In this document: positions 7,630 to 16,298 of the stretch, one piece after another | How the letters are laid out: every line of letters starts with the position of its first letter | Numbering within the stretch: the stretch's first letter is position 1 | Assembly (NCBI RefSeq): GCF_900176655.1 | Contig: NZ_LT838843.1 | Location: 85,733 to 129,594, forward strand | Origin: Collinsella vaginalis | GTDB taxonomy: Bacteria; Actinomycetota; Coriobacteriia; Coriobacteriales; Coriobacteriaceae | DNA: 43,862 nucleotides | Direction of reading: 5' to 3' | Translations under genes and position numbers: made by a program | Notes under the pieces: model-generated | What the model saw: the letters and a program-made list of their open reading frames with translations, nothing else | What the model was told of the DNA's origin: nothing | Database searches by the model: none

Positions 7630-8355
7630 TTAACCGTTCTTGACTGCGTACCTGAGCCAGAGGGCGTCGCCGCGTAGGCGCTCGACATCTATGAGCTTGA
7701 AGCCGACGGGGTCGATGGTGGAGAGGTCGTCTTTCTGCGCGAAGAGGGCGGGTGTGGTCGTGCTGCCATTGGCGGCCGGGCACAGCACGATACTCAGCTC
7801 GTCGCAGAGACCCTGCTGGATGAAGGACCAGTTCAAAACCCCACCGCCGCCGAGCATCAGACTCTCGATCCCGAAGAACCCGCGCAGCTTCTCCAGCATG
7901 AGCGAGAAGTCAATCTCCGTCTCCCCGCAGATAATGTACGAGATGCCGAGCCCGCGCAGGAAGGCCTTGTACGCGTTGCTCGCGCGCTCAGAGAGAACTT
8001 CGACCACATGCGCCTGGGTGGTCCGGTACGTGAGGGTCGCGCTGTCCCAACCGAGGCGACCCGAGGGGTCGATGCTCACGTAGTGCATGGCGGCGTCCGG
8101 GTCGGCCACGAAATCGCCGGCAGGAACCGGAGCTGCGTTCTCATCAAGCTCGGGCGTGCGGTAGTCGGTGAAGTTGTCATCTGTGGTCACCCGGCCCGAC
8201 AGCCAACCCTGGTGTTGGTAGTGGGGGGTTTCACCGAAGGCAATCTCGTAGAAGCAGCCCCCGCTCGCGGCGGCGGTCTCCGAACTCATCCACGGTCCCA
8301 TGATCTTGCCATCGAGCGACGTCTCCATGTGGCAGAAGACAAACGGTTTCGACAT
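7630..8355 (-). CDS. dihydrofolate reductase / RibD C-terminal-domain family protein
   Basis: A 241-residue NADPH-dependent reductase of the RibD_C fold. Visible are the N-terminal strand KPFVFCHMETSLDGKIMG, the nucleotide-binding segment IICGETEIDFSLML, and the family hallmark LMLGGGGVLNWSFIQQGL, followed by ELSIVLCPAANG. Stand-alone members outside riboflavin synthesis have mostly unknown substrates. The start at MSKPF is supported by GGAAAGGA 7 nt upstream. The stop codon lies immediately beside palindromic element B, which may serve as its transcript end. Confidence 0.85.
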   Translation of the reverse strand: MSKPFVFCHMETSLDGKIMGPWMSSETAAASGGCFYEIAFGETPHYQHQGWLSGRVTTDDNFTDYRTPELDENAAPVPAGDFVADPDAAMHYVSIDPSGRLGWDSATLTYRTTQAHVVEVLSERASNAYKAFLRGLGISYIICGETEIDFSLMLEKLRGFFGIESLMLGGGGVLNWSFIQQGLCDELSIVLCPAANGSTTTPALFAQKDDLSTIDPVGFKLIDVERLRGDALWLRYAVKNG

Positions 8356-8504
8356 AAGATGTCCTTTCCTGTTGAGGGGCGGCACCTCGCGATGTCGCCC
8401 CCGTGCGCTCGCTTGTCCTGTTCAGGGCGGACCGGCTTCGCGACGTCGCGTGGTTCGGCCGCCGGGGGGGGGTGTCCTTCCGCACGTGCGTAGGCCAGCT
8501 CCGC

Positions 8505-9263
8505 TTACCCGAGCTTGGCGTACTCCTCCGGATCCACCGGCTCGAGCCACTCGTTGCTCGTGTTCTCACCAGGCACGGAAAACGCCAGGTGACTGAACCA
8601 GCTATCCGCTGCCGCCCCGTGCCAATGCTTGACCTCGGCGGGGATGTTCACCACATCACCGGGGGTGAGGAGCTGGGCCGGCTTGCCCCACTCCTGATAC
8701 CAACCACGGCCGGCGACGCAGATGAGCTGCTGCCCACCGCCGGAGGTCGCGTGGTGGATATGCCAGTCGTTGCGGCAGCCGGGCTCAAAGGTGACGTTGG
8801 ACACCGGCACCTGCTCGGTGCTCACCGGTGCGAGCCAGCTCCTGCCGCTGAAGTACTGCGCGTAGGCGTCGTTGGGCTCGCCGATGGGGAAGATGCTCGC
8901 AGCCTTGAAAGCGGCGAACTCGTCCTCGGCGGAAGCAGCGTCATCGGCCCAGACCTCCTTGGCCAGGGCGAAGACGGCCCAGGCTTTCGGCCAGCCGGCG
9001 TAGAACGCGGCGTGAATGATGATCTCGGCGATTTCCGTGCGGGTGATGCCGTTCTTGCGGGCGGTCTCGAGGTGGAAGCGGATCGAGTTGTCTGTGATCC
9101 CCTGCGCCATGAGCGCGGTCACGGTCACAAGGCTGCGATCGCGCAGGGAGAGCTTGTCCTCGCGGCTCCAGACCTCCCCAAAAAGGACGTCATCGTTCAG
9201 CGCGGCGAATTTGGGGGCGAACTCGCCCAGTTGGGTACGTCCGGCGGTCTGTTTTACTGCCAT
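8505..9263 (-). CDS. carboxymuconolactone decarboxylase-family domain fused to a cupin
   Basis: A 252-residue two-domain protein. Residues 1-110 are a carboxymuconolactone decarboxylase/AhpD-like helical domain (LSLRDRSLVTVTALMAQG, ITRTEIAEIIIHAAFYAGWP). Residues about 140-240 are a cupin with FEPGCRNDWHIHHATSGGGQ and PGDVVNIPAEVKHWHGA, which supply the metal-binding histidines. Such fusions are common next to LysR genes in anaerobes and are usually annotated as putative decarboxylases. AhpD-type CxxC cysteines are not visible in the first domain. An AGGAG site lies 5 nt before ATG. It is the second gene of a two-gene operon with the 79-residue ORF, divergent from lysR. Confidence 0.85.
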   Translation of the reverse strand: MAVKQTAGRTQLGEFAPKFAALNDDVLFGEVWSREDKLSLRDRSLVTVTALMAQGITDNSIRFHLETARKNGITRTEIAEIIIHAAFYAGWPKAWAVFALAKEVWADDAASAEDEFAAFKAASIFPIGEPNDAYAQYFSGRSWLAPVSTEQVPVSNVTFEPGCRNDWHIHHATSGGGQQLICVAGRGWYQEWGKPAQLLTPGDVVNIPAEVKHWHGAAADSWFSHLAFSVPGENTSNEWLEPVDPEEYAKLG

Positions 9264-9271
9264 GTCTACTC

Positions 9272-9511
9272 CTAACGATCGGAGGGGTGCCCCTTGCGGC
9301 CTGCAGATGCTTGGATGGCCCGTATGGCCTGGTCGAGGCAGGTGAGCCTCTGGTCGGCGGCCCGCAGGTCGGCAAGGAGGGTGAGACGGAAGGCGGCAAG
9401 CTGGGGGAGGGCCTCCGCTGCGCGCCCCGACCGGGCGAGGCGATCCAGGCTGCTCCGCAACGGCTGCGGGCACTCCGCCTGTTCAAGATAGGCATCGAGC
9501 GGCTCCGACAT
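9272..9511 (-). CDS. small helical protein encoded ahead of the decarboxylase-cupin gene
   Basis: A 79-residue ORF with a near-perfect AAGGAGGT 6 nt before ATG and only 8 nt between its stop and the next start, so it is very likely translated and cotranscribed. It has no membrane segment or cysteine pair. Leu/Ala/Arg-rich helices dominate: YLEQAECPQPLRSSLDRLAR, then a long amphipathic stretch LRAADQRLTCLDQAIRAIQ able to form a coiled coil. I do not know a function. Its position suggests an accessory or regulatory subunit for the downstream enzyme. Confidence 0.7.
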   Translation of the reverse strand: MSEPLDAYLEQAECPQPLRSSLDRLARSGRAAEALPQLAAFRLTLLADLRAADQRLTCLDQAIRAIQASAGRKGHPSDR

Positions 9512-9648
9512 CTGCCACCTCCTTCGTCCCCTTCATCCTGGGATGGATTTGCTTCCATGTATAATGCTTATATCGATAGGTATCTATGCGATATATGAAT
9601 AGATATCCGGTGGCGGGGAACGCCTTGAATAGGATGAGGGGAGGGGCG

Positions 9649-10548
9649 ATGGAGCTGCGTGTCCTGGAGTACTTCCTTGCCGTGGCACGTGCCGGCAGCA
9701 TATCGGCCGCGGCGGAGGAGCTGCACGTCTCCCAGCCCACGCTCTCGCGCCAGCTCATAGATCTGGAACGGGGCCTCGGCACCACCTTGTTCGAGCGCTC
9801 CCGCGCGGGCGTCACCCTGACCGCAGACGGCATGCTGCTGCGCCGTCGAGCCGCCGAGATCGTGGACCTGGCGCGCACGACGGAGTCCGAGATCATGATG
9901 AGCCGGGGCGCGGTGGCGGGCGAGGTCCGCATCGGGTGCGCGGAGACCCGCGCGATGGAGCTCTTAGCGCAGGTGATGGGGGATCTCAAGGCCGATCATC
10001 CGCAGGTGACCTACCGTATCATCTCGGCAGACGCGGATGATGTGGCCGAGCGCATCGAGCGCGGCCTGCTCGACTTCGGACTCGTGCTGCGCCTGGGAGC
10101 CTGCCATCGGCTTGATTCGCTCGAGCTACCCTCACAGGAGCAGGCCGTGGTGGTCCTGCCGAGCGATGACCCGTTGGCGAAGCAGGAACGGTTCACCCCC
10201 GCGGACCTCGAGGGCCTTCCGCTCATCGCGCCCTGGAGCTCTGCTGAGAGCGGGATCCTCGGCGGCATGCGTTCTCGCGCGGAGGGCGGCTCCCTGAACG
10301 TGGTGGCCACCTACAACCTGAGTTACAACGCGACGCGCCTGGTCAAGATGGGGCTCGGCTATGCGGTATCGCTTGCGGGGCTCGGGGACGTGTCAGCGGA
10401 GGACGGTCTCACGGCCCGCCCGCTCGACGTTCCTCTCGATATGCCCGCGTATCTCGTGTGGAAGCCCTTTCAGCTGCGGACGCGCGCCTGCGAGGCCCTT
10501 CTCGAGCGGGCGCGGGAGGCGTTTGGCGGCGCTGGCGATCAGCACTAG
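9649..10548 (+). CDS. LysR-family transcriptional regulator, divergent to the decarboxylase-cupin operon
   Basis: A 299-residue LysR protein. The HTH is at residues 1-60 (VLEYFLAVARAGSISAAAEE, VSQPTLSRQLIDLE, LFERSRAGVTLTADG). The effector domain starts near residue 90 (GEVRIGCAETRAMELLAQVM). An upstream in-frame ATG at 9586 exists, but GAGGGGAGGGG directly precedes 9649 and the domain starts there. It is transcribed away from the small-protein/decarboxylase operon with a 137-nt gap rich in TATATC/ATATATG, the classic arrangement for LysR autoregulation and control of the divergent operon. It converges with the MFS exporter gene. Confidence 0.9.
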   Translation: MELRVLEYFLAVARAGSISAAAEELHVSQPTLSRQLIDLERGLGTTLFERSRAGVTLTADGMLLRRRAAEIVDLARTTESEIMMSRGAVAGEVRIGCAETRAMELLAQVMGDLKADHPQVTYRIISADADDVAERIERGLLDFGLVLRLGACHRLDSLELPSQEQAVVVLPSDDPLAKQERFTPADLEGLPLIAPWSSAESGILGGMRSRAEGGSLNVVATYNLSYNATRLVKMGLGYAVSLAGLGDVSAEDGLTARPLDVPLDMPAYLVWKPFQLRTRACEALLERAREAFGGAGDQH

Positions 10549-10613
10549 GCGGATGCGCGCGAAAGGGCGCTAGTCGGTGCCGGCACAGCGCGAGGCCGCT
10601 TAGACCAGCTTCA

Positions 10614-12113
10614 TCATGCGTCCGCGTTGTCGCGTCTTGAAAGTTCCCCATTCGCCTTGGCGAGGGTGCGGCGCATCTGCGCGAAGCGGACGAGGGTCCC
10701 GATGAACCCAGCGAAGACCACCGCCGCGAGTGCCAAAAACACGAACGACATGGCGGAAAGGAAGACCTCGGGCGCATCCTCCACGTAGTCGGTGACCTGG
10801 TAGCCGAGCTCGGCGCTCATGCTGCCGTAGAGCGCTGAGGTGCAGAACGTGAGACCGGCCACCTGGCCGAAGTTGCGAGCGAACGCGGCGAACCCGCCGA
10901 TGAGCCCCAGATCCTCGGGACGTGCGGAGCCCATCACAAGGGAGTTGTTCGGCGCGTTGAACAGACCGCTGCCGATTGCGTAGACGATGAGCGAGATGAC
11001 GAGCTGCAGGCCCGTGCTCGTGCCCGACCACATGTTGAAGAGCAACTCGCCGACCACGACGAAGCCGAGCCCGATGCAGGTGGGGATATAGGACCCGATG
11101 CGATCAGAGAGCGCTCCGGCAACCGGCCCCACGATGCCGGTCACGATGGGCGCCACGGTCATGTAGAGCGCGGCGGTGCCCGGTGACATCGCCCGGGCAT
11201 CTTGCAGGTAGAACGGCATGAGGATGCTGTGGCCGCCGATGACGAAGAAGAGCGCGAAAAGCGTCAGCATATTCAGGATGAGGCCGGGGTTCTTGAGGAC
11301 GCTGAGGGGGAAGACCGGGTCGCTCACGTGGAGTTCGACGACGATGAAGGCAGCGAACAGGACACCTCCGAGGCCGAGCTGCGCCCAGACGAAGGGCGTG
11401 GAGGACTGCTGCAGCTCGGTCAGGGCGCCGACGATGAGGACGAGCGAGCAGAAGAGCAGGATGCTGCCGGGGATGTCGAGGGAGCCGGGATGCTTGGGCC
11501 GGCGATTCGGCAGGATCTTCAAGCCCATGAGGAACATGAGCGCGCCGATGGGGACGTTGACGAGGAAGATCCCGCCCCAGTCCGTGACGGACAGGATGAG
11601 GCCTCCGAGCGCCGGCCCCACAAGCGCGCCTGCCGAGGCGGCGGTGGCGATCCAGCCGAGTGCGTGGCCGCGCTCGTTGCTCGGGAAGGTTTCGGTGATG
11701 ATGCCCTGGTTGTTGGAGAACGCCGCAGCACCGCCGAGACCCTGCAGGGCGCGGGCGGCGACAAGAACGGGGAGCGAGGGGGAGATGCCGCAGAGGAGCG
11801 ATCCCGCGGTGAAGACGGCGACGCCGATCATGAAGATCCGCACCTTGCCGTGGATATCGCCCAAGCGCCCGCAGATGAGGATCGCAGCGCAGGTTATAAG
11901 CAGGTAGGAGGTGTTCACCCACTCGACATCGCCCATGCCGACACCCATCTGATCGGCCATGACAGGCAGCGCCACGCCGACGATGCTGCCGTCGATGGTG
12001 ACCATGAGCGTCATGATGACGACGTTGATCAGGATGAGCCAGCGCCGCCGCTCCTGGCCGTCGCCGCTGCGTGGGATGGAATCTGGTTCGTATACGGCCT
12101 CGTTCACGTGCAT
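10614..12113 (-). CDS. MFS transporter, DHA2 family (EmrB/QacA-type multidrug exporter)
   Basis: A 499-residue integral membrane protein, the usual length for 14-helix drug:H+ antiporters. Family motifs are visible: VTIDGSIVGVALPVMAD in helix 1, WVNTSYLLITCA in helix 2, GRLGDIHGKVR for the helix 2-3 loop motif, and ALGWIATAASAGALVGPALG for motif C of antiporters. It expels hydrophobic drugs or metabolites. GGAGGGAGC precedes the ATG. The gene converges on the LysR gene (65-nt gap), and no MarR or TetR regulator adjoins it. Confidence 0.9.
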   Translation of the reverse strand: MHVNEAVYEPDSIPRSGDGQERRRWLILINVVIMTLMVTIDGSIVGVALPVMADQMGVGMGDVEWVNTSYLLITCAAILICGRLGDIHGKVRIFMIGVAVFTAGSLLCGISPSLPVLVAARALQGLGGAAAFSNNQGIITETFPSNERGHALGWIATAASAGALVGPALGGLILSVTDWGGIFLVNVPIGALMFLMGLKILPNRRPKHPGSLDIPGSILLFCSLVLIVGALTELQQSSTPFVWAQLGLGGVLFAAFIVVELHVSDPVFPLSVLKNPGLILNMLTLFALFFVIGGHSILMPFYLQDARAMSPGTAALYMTVAPIVTGIVGPVAGALSDRIGSYIPTCIGLGFVVVGELLFNMWSGTSTGLQLVISLIVYAIGSGLFNAPNNSLVMGSARPEDLGLIGGFAAFARNFGQVAGLTFCTSALYGSMSAELGYQVTDYVEDAPEVFLSAMSFVFLALAAVVFAGFIGTLVRFAQMRRTLAKANGELSRRDNADA

Positions 12114-12292
12114 GCTCCCTCCGCCGCGCGGACGGAGTCAGCGGGCTCTGCGAGGGGCCTGCGGAGGGCGTGAGTCACGGCATCTATGATGATGTGGTAG
12201 GTGATTAAAGATACCCCATATATATGCGGCCCGACAGCGGGCGCGGAAATGGTGGATGGAATTCACGAACGCGCGTCCGCGGGCGCGTGAGC

Positions 12293-12322
12293 TTGCTCGG
12301 CCCGCTCCCTTCGGGTGATAAT
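12293..12322 (+). promoter_or_regulatory. sigma-70-type promoter of the DAHP synthase gene
   Basis: TTGCTC (12293-12298) and GATAAT (12317-12322) are separated by 18 nt and would start transcription about 30 nt before the ATG at 12361. Inferred from consensus only. Confidence 0.5.
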
Positions 12323-12360
12323 GGCGGCCATTGAACCCTCGCATATTCCGGAGGACCGCC

Positions 12361-13392
12361 ATGTCCATGACATTCAAACGCCTGCTCCCTATTCCAAAGC
12401 AGATTCGCGAGGAGATGCCGCTTTCGGCGGATTCCGTCGCCCGCAAGAAGATCTTTGATGCTGAGGTTGCCGCGGTGCTCACGGACGAGGATCCGTCCCG
12501 GCGCCTGCTCATCATTGGGCCGTGCTCGGCGGACCGCGAGGATTCGGTCCTCACCTACATGGAGCGCCTCGCCGCTCTCGCCGAGCGGGTCCGCGACCGC
12601 TTCATCGTGATCCCGCGTGTCTACACCAACAAGCCGCGCACCAAGGGCACCGGCTACAAGGGCCTGCTGCACAATCCTAATCCCGAGGCCGCGCCCGACC
12701 TGCTCGAGGGGGTCAAGGCAATCCGCCGCATGCATCTGCGCGTGGTGGAGGAGACCGGCATGTTCACGGCGGATGAGATGCTTTATCCGAGCAATTACCA
12801 GTACCTGATTGACCTGCTGAGTTACATCGCCGTCGGTGCGCGCTCGGTTGAGAACCAGGAGCACCGGCTCGTGGCCTCGGGTGCGCCCTGCCCGGTTGGC
12901 ATGAAGAACCCTACGGGCGGCTCCATGGCGGTGATGCTCAACTCCATTTTGGCCGCGCAGGCGAAGCAGACCTTCATCTTCCGGAACTGGGAGGTCGAGA
13001 CCACGGGGAACCCGCTCGCCCATGCGGTGCTGCGCGGGTTCATCGGGCCGGATGGCACGAACTACCCCAATTACCACTACGAGAACCTGGAGCGTCTGGC
13101 GGCGGTCTACACGGAGATCGAGTTCTCGAACCCGGCTGCCATCATCGACTGCAACCACGATAACTCGGGGAAACGCCCGCTTGAGCAGCAGCGAATCTGC
13201 CACGAGGTGGTTGACTCCTGCAATCGGAGCGATGCGATCGCCCGGCTCGTGCGCGGGTTCATGGTCGAGTCCTATCTGGAGGACGGGAGCCAGCCGGTGG
13301 ACGGCGGTGTGTTTGGCAAGTCGATCACCGACGCCTGCCTGGGCTGGGAGAAGACCGAGCGCATGGTGCTCGAGATGGCTGAGCGCCTGTAG
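12361..13392 (+). CDS. aroF: 3-deoxy-7-phosphoheptulonate (DAHP) synthase, class I
   Basis: A 343-residue enzyme that condenses phosphoenolpyruvate and erythrose 4-phosphate in the first step of aromatic amino-acid synthesis. Key signatures of the AroF/G/H type are LLIIGPCSADRED, PRVYTNKPRTKGTGYKGL, GARSVENQEHR (arginine binding PEP), CPVGMKNPTGGS and AIIDCNHDNSGK with its metal ligands. The start is fixed by CCGGAGG 6 nt upstream of ATG. The isozyme letter is not certain. A monocistronic transcription unit seems likely since element C and a 678-nt gap follow. Confidence 0.93.
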   Translation: MSMTFKRLLPIPKQIREEMPLSADSVARKKIFDAEVAAVLTDEDPSRRLLIIGPCSADREDSVLTYMERLAALAERVRDRFIVIPRVYTNKPRTKGTGYKGLLHNPNPEAAPDLLEGVKAIRRMHLRVVEETGMFTADEMLYPSNYQYLIDLLSYIAVGARSVENQEHRLVASGAPCPVGMKNPTGGSMAVMLNSILAAQAKQTFIFRNWEVETTGNPLAHAVLRGFIGPDGTNYPNYHYENLERLAAVYTEIEFSNPAAIIDCNHDNSGKRPLEQQRICHEVVDSCNRSDAIARLVRGFMVESYLEDGSQPVDGGVFGKSITDACLGWEKTERMVLEMAERL

Positions 13393-14070
13393 GGGTTTGG
13401 GCCGTTGGGGTCGTTGGAGGGGCGTCCTGCGCGTGCTTCCGGTGCCCCAGCCCCCTAGGTTGGCTACCAGGGGGAATCTTCTGCATCCTATGTATGTTGG
13501 GCGTCCAATCACCCAGGCTGGCGCCATGGCGGATCGAGGGAGGCCGCACGTGCCACCAATGTAGACGCAGTCCCGACATCAACGTTCGACACGCACCCTC
13601 CCTCGTTGCTTTGACCACGCGGTTTCCCTTGCGCTATGACTCAATGGGTTTGATATATCAAAAAATCGAATATTCTAACTTGATTCCTAGATATATTGTA
13701 TTGATTTCAAGACATGCTGATGAAAACTTCCGGAAGTGCGGCAGTGAATGAGGGCGTGCCAAGTAAACGGGTTTTCACGCGCAGAAATCCTGCGGAAACG
13801 CTGCGGAAAAGCAAGGGATACTCACGAGATTTCGTTTTACTGCCGCACTTCTGGAAGTTTTCAATATCCGCCATCCGAATGGGGACGAAGATAAGGGGCC
13901 GTTGGACCAGGATCTAGTGCTTCTGATCCAAATGCAATGTCAAATCAATGCGCCCGGATCTGTGCCTGATTTCGAATGTGAATAAGACTACAATCTGTCG
14001 GCTATTCTCTTTACAAGTGACATAATGTTCCTTAAATTGTAAGTACGAACAACATCGAAAGGGGCATGGT
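13393..14070. other. 678-base gap carrying palindromic element C
   Basis: Apart from element C, this gap is AT-rich (notably 13621-13720), in contrast with the surrounding genes. Small open frames here cross the palindrome and lack ribosome binding sites. The promoter of the flavodoxin gene probably lies in 13980-14050 (for instance CATAAT near 14020), but no good -35 is visible. Confidence 0.5.
13722..13862. repeat. palindromic element C: 24-bp inverted arms
   Basis: The left arm begins GAAAACTTCCGGAAGTGCGG at 13722 and runs to 13745. The right arm (13839-13862) is its complement with one mismatch. The left arm contains the self-complementary CTTCCGGAAG. The 93-nt interior contains CCTGCGGAAAC (13789), a motif also present in elements E and F, and CCAAGTAAAC (13759), which resembles CCAAAGTAGAC of elements A and B. 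The interior shows no gene. Confidence 0.8.
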
Positions 14071-14538
14071 ATGGGAGCGACACTCGTTGCGTACTTCTCG
14101 GCAACCGGCACCACGGCGGAGGCCGCGCAGGCGATTGCAGAGGAGATCGGCGCCGACCTGCAGGAGATCGCGCCGGCACACGCCTATACGGCGGCGGACC
14201 TTGATTGGACCAATGCGAACAGCAGGAGCTCGCGCGAGCATGCGGAGGGGGCCGACCTGCCTGAACTCGGAGAGGCGCCCGGTGATCTCAACGCATATGA
14301 CACGGTGTTGATCGGCTTTCCCATCTGGTGGTACACCGCGCCGAAGATCATCTCGGCGTGGGTCCGGGATGCGGACCTCGCCGGCAAGCGTGTCATCCTG
14401 TGGGCGACCTCGGGCGGTTCCGGGCTGGGCGCGACGCTGCAGGATCTTGAACCGTTTGCACCTGAGGCCACCTGGGAGAACGGACGCGTGGTCCATGGCA
14501 CCGCTGCTGCGCGCCGTTGGGCATCGGCGCTGTCGTAG
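14071..14538 (+). CDS. flavodoxin-family protein
   Basis: A 155-residue FMN protein. The phosphate-binding loop FSATGTTAEAAQ follows strand 1 (LVAYFSATGTT). The second FMN-contact region is IGFPIWWYTAPKIISAW, and strand 4 is RVILWATSGGSGLG. This fits the Flavodoxin_4-like group, which shuttles electrons in anaerobic metabolism or acts as a small quinone/nitro reductase. AAAGGGG lies 6 nt upstream of the ATG. It stands alone between element C and tandem hairpins. Confidence 0.88.
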   Translation: MGATLVAYFSATGTTAEAAQAIAEEIGADLQEIAPAHAYTAADLDWTNANSRSSREHAEGADLPELGEAPGDLNAYDTVLIGFPIWWYTAPKIISAWVRDADLAGKRVILWATSGGSGLGATLQDLEPFAPEATWENGRVVHGTAAARRWASALS

Positions 14539-14574
14539 CGTCAGGCAGGCTGGGCGGCGCGTATTCGCACGCCA

Positions 14575-14602
14575 AACAAGCTCAGTCAAACAAGCTCAGA
14601 TA
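14575..14602. repeat. 14-nt tandem duplication
   Basis: CAAACAAGCTCAGT is followed directly by CAAACAAGCTCAGA just past the flavodoxin gene. It is probably a simple slippage product. Confidence 0.6.
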
Positions 14603-14605
14603 TAG

Positions 14606-14637
14606 AAAATCCCTCCCCCGCGGTGCGGAGGAGGGAC
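14606..14637 (-). terminator. terminator-like hairpin downstream of the nitroreductase pseudogene
   Basis: On the minus strand CCCTCC (complement of 14630-14635) pairs with GGAGGG (complement of 14611-14616), followed by ATTTTC. It could end transcription from the leftward nitroreductase locus. Confidence 0.55.
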
Positions 14638-14677
14638 CTTAAGAGCCCTGCAGCTTCACGACAAGCAAATCTATTCA

Positions 14678-14716
14678 CGAAGGCCCCTCTCCTACGCTGC
14701 AGGAGAGGGGCCTTCG
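14678..14716. terminator. perfect 16-bp hairpin with 7-nt loop
   Basis: CGAAGGCCCCTCTCCT (14678-14693) pairs completely with 14701-14716 around ACGCTGC. No T-run follows on either strand, so it may be a bidirectional transcript-end structure between the flavodoxin gene and the leftward nitroreductase locus rather than a classic terminator. Confidence 0.6.
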
Positions 14717-14805
14717 CGATCGCATGGCGCGCGCTGTGGACGCCGTGGTATTGCTACGGTAATTGACCTGCTCAAACTGGTAACTGCGCGCGCCTCAGAC
14801 GTTGG

Positions 14806-15401
14806 TTAGCGCTCGATGCGGATGCGCTCGCTTGCGGGCTTGCGCTCCTGCGGGCCGGCAGGAGCGGCGATGCCGCCAAATACGAGCTGGGCCACGAGAC
14901 GCCAAGAGGCGGGGACGTTCCAGCGCTCGCGCACCGCGTCGTCGATGACGGGGTTGTAGTGCTGCAGGCTGGCACCGATCTTTGCCTCGGCCAGCGCGTT
15001 CCAGGCGTTCGCCTGCGCGATGCCCTGGCCGTGCGCGGAGAATCCGTCAAATGCGGCGGCGTAGGTCGGGAACTGCTCCTTCATCTGCTTGACGATGTTC
15101 TCGTCTTCGAAGTAGAGGACCGTGCCATGGGCGGCGGCGAACATATCCATCTTCTGCTGCGTGGGCTCGAACGCGTCCGCAGGGACGATCTTCTTGAGCT
15201 CGCCCGTGACGATATCGTTCCACAGGGCCTTGTGCTGATCGCCCAGCAGGATGATGGCCTGGGCGCTCTGCATGTTGAACGCAGACGGGCTGGCAACGAT
15301 GGCGTCCTCGATGATCTTAACAGCCGCATCCTCAGAGATGGGGAGCTGTCGTTCAAAGCGTACACGCTGCGGCGGGTGTTGATGATGTCCTGATAGCTCA
15401 T
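14806..15401 (-). pseudogene. nitroreductase-family protein, frameshifted near its N-terminus
   Basis: GAGGAGG lies 6 nt before ATG at 15401, and the protein begins MSYQDIINTRRSVYALN, the FMN-binding start of oxygen-insensitive nitroreductases. Around 15349-15352 the frame breaks. The continuation QLPISEDAAVKIIEDAIVAS, then SAFNMQSAQAIILLG and so on to the stop at 14806, lies in the next frame. One base appears missing between AAC and CAG, with no homopolymer there to suggest a simple sequencing error. The rest of the about 198-residue protein looks intact, including QLVFGGIAAPAGPQERKP. Either a recent inactivation or an assembly error. An internal ATG at 15273 would give only a 155-residue fragment without the FMN-binding N-terminus. 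Confidence 0.85.
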
Positions 15402-15906
15402 GGAAACCTCCTCATGTGGGGTGGCGCTTTTTGCGCCCGACGATCCCCTCATACCCACCAGATGGAAAGATTTCTCGATAAGGAGAAAAAATTTTTAGAA
15501 CATCAAAAAACCGATCATTGGACAATACGTGGGATTTTATCGAAGGAAGCTGCGGAGGTTGGTGTGTCCACACCCTTTATTGACCGGTACTGGGCGGCGG
15601 GTGTCATCGCAGTCTCCAGCTGATCGAGTGGGGCAGGGGTGGGTGCGCGTGCAATCTAAGTCAAATTTGCCTCCGAAAGAAGGGATGCGAAGGAATGCTC
15701 TCAAGTTCGCAATCCGGTCAGATGGTGTTGGGGAAGTCTTTCTACCGCCGGAGGACCCCTGTCAATCTTGAAAGAGCTCACCGTTGCCCCGCTGCCCCAA
15801 ACCTTACGGCATCGTCACCCATCTGTAAGCCAGATCGATGGCAGCGCCACCTCTGACTTGGGAAGATGTCAGTGTGAGAACGAGACGGACCGAAAGGGGC
15901 TTGAGC
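15402..15906. other. 505-base gap, no convincing gene
   Basis: A 53-codon open frame (15462-15623, beginning MERFLDKEKKFLEHQKTDHW) lies in an AT-rich patch. Its tail SKEAAEVGVSTPFID faintly recalls the C-terminus of ketopantoate reductases, so it may be a gene remnant. There is no good ribosome binding site. The rest shows nothing I can support. Confidence 0.35.
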
Positions 15907-16221
15907 ATGAGCAAGATTTTAGAGCATATACCAGCTGCCAATAAGAGCGCATCCGCATGGCGCGTCGTCCCCGCTTCCTCGGTTCCCACCGTCGCGCCTG
16001 CGATGGCGGGGCATGGTGCGATCGCCGACAGGCCGGTGCCCTTTGCGGGCTCCCCATCCCTGGTGTCCAACGGCGCTTCGTCGCACCCGAACCCGTACGA
16101 TCCCGTCCCGCAGTCGCGTCGGGGTGGGTTTCGCCTGGCAGGGTGCATCTTTACCTTGCTCGTGATGGCCGCCCTCTGCTTCGGCACGGTCTACCTCCTT
16201 TGGAAGTTCACGGGCAAGTAA
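15907..16221 (+). CDS. small single-pass membrane protein of unknown function
   Basis: A 104-residue ORF that I do not recognise. The first 75 residues are polar, proline/serine/alanine-rich and probably disordered (VVPASSVPTVAPAMAGHG, SNGASSHPNPYDP). A positively charged QSRRGGFRL then precedes one transmembrane helix (LAGCIFTLLVMAALCFGTVY) and a short KFTGK tail. The positive residues before the helix suggest a cytoplasmic N-terminus. AAAGGGG lies about 8 nt upstream of the ATG. It precedes the DNA glycosylase gene by 77 nt. Confidence 0.6.
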   Translation: MSKILEHIPAANKSASAWRVVPASSVPTVAPAMAGHGAIADRPVPFAGSPSLVSNGASSHPNPYDPVPQSRRGGFRLAGCIFTLLVMAALCFGTVYLLWKFTGK

Positions 16222-16298
16222 GTGGGCGGGCACGCGGGAACCCGCAAGCAGGTGGGGCAAGATCGTTTTCCCATGGACGGATGCGGTACAGTACGAAT

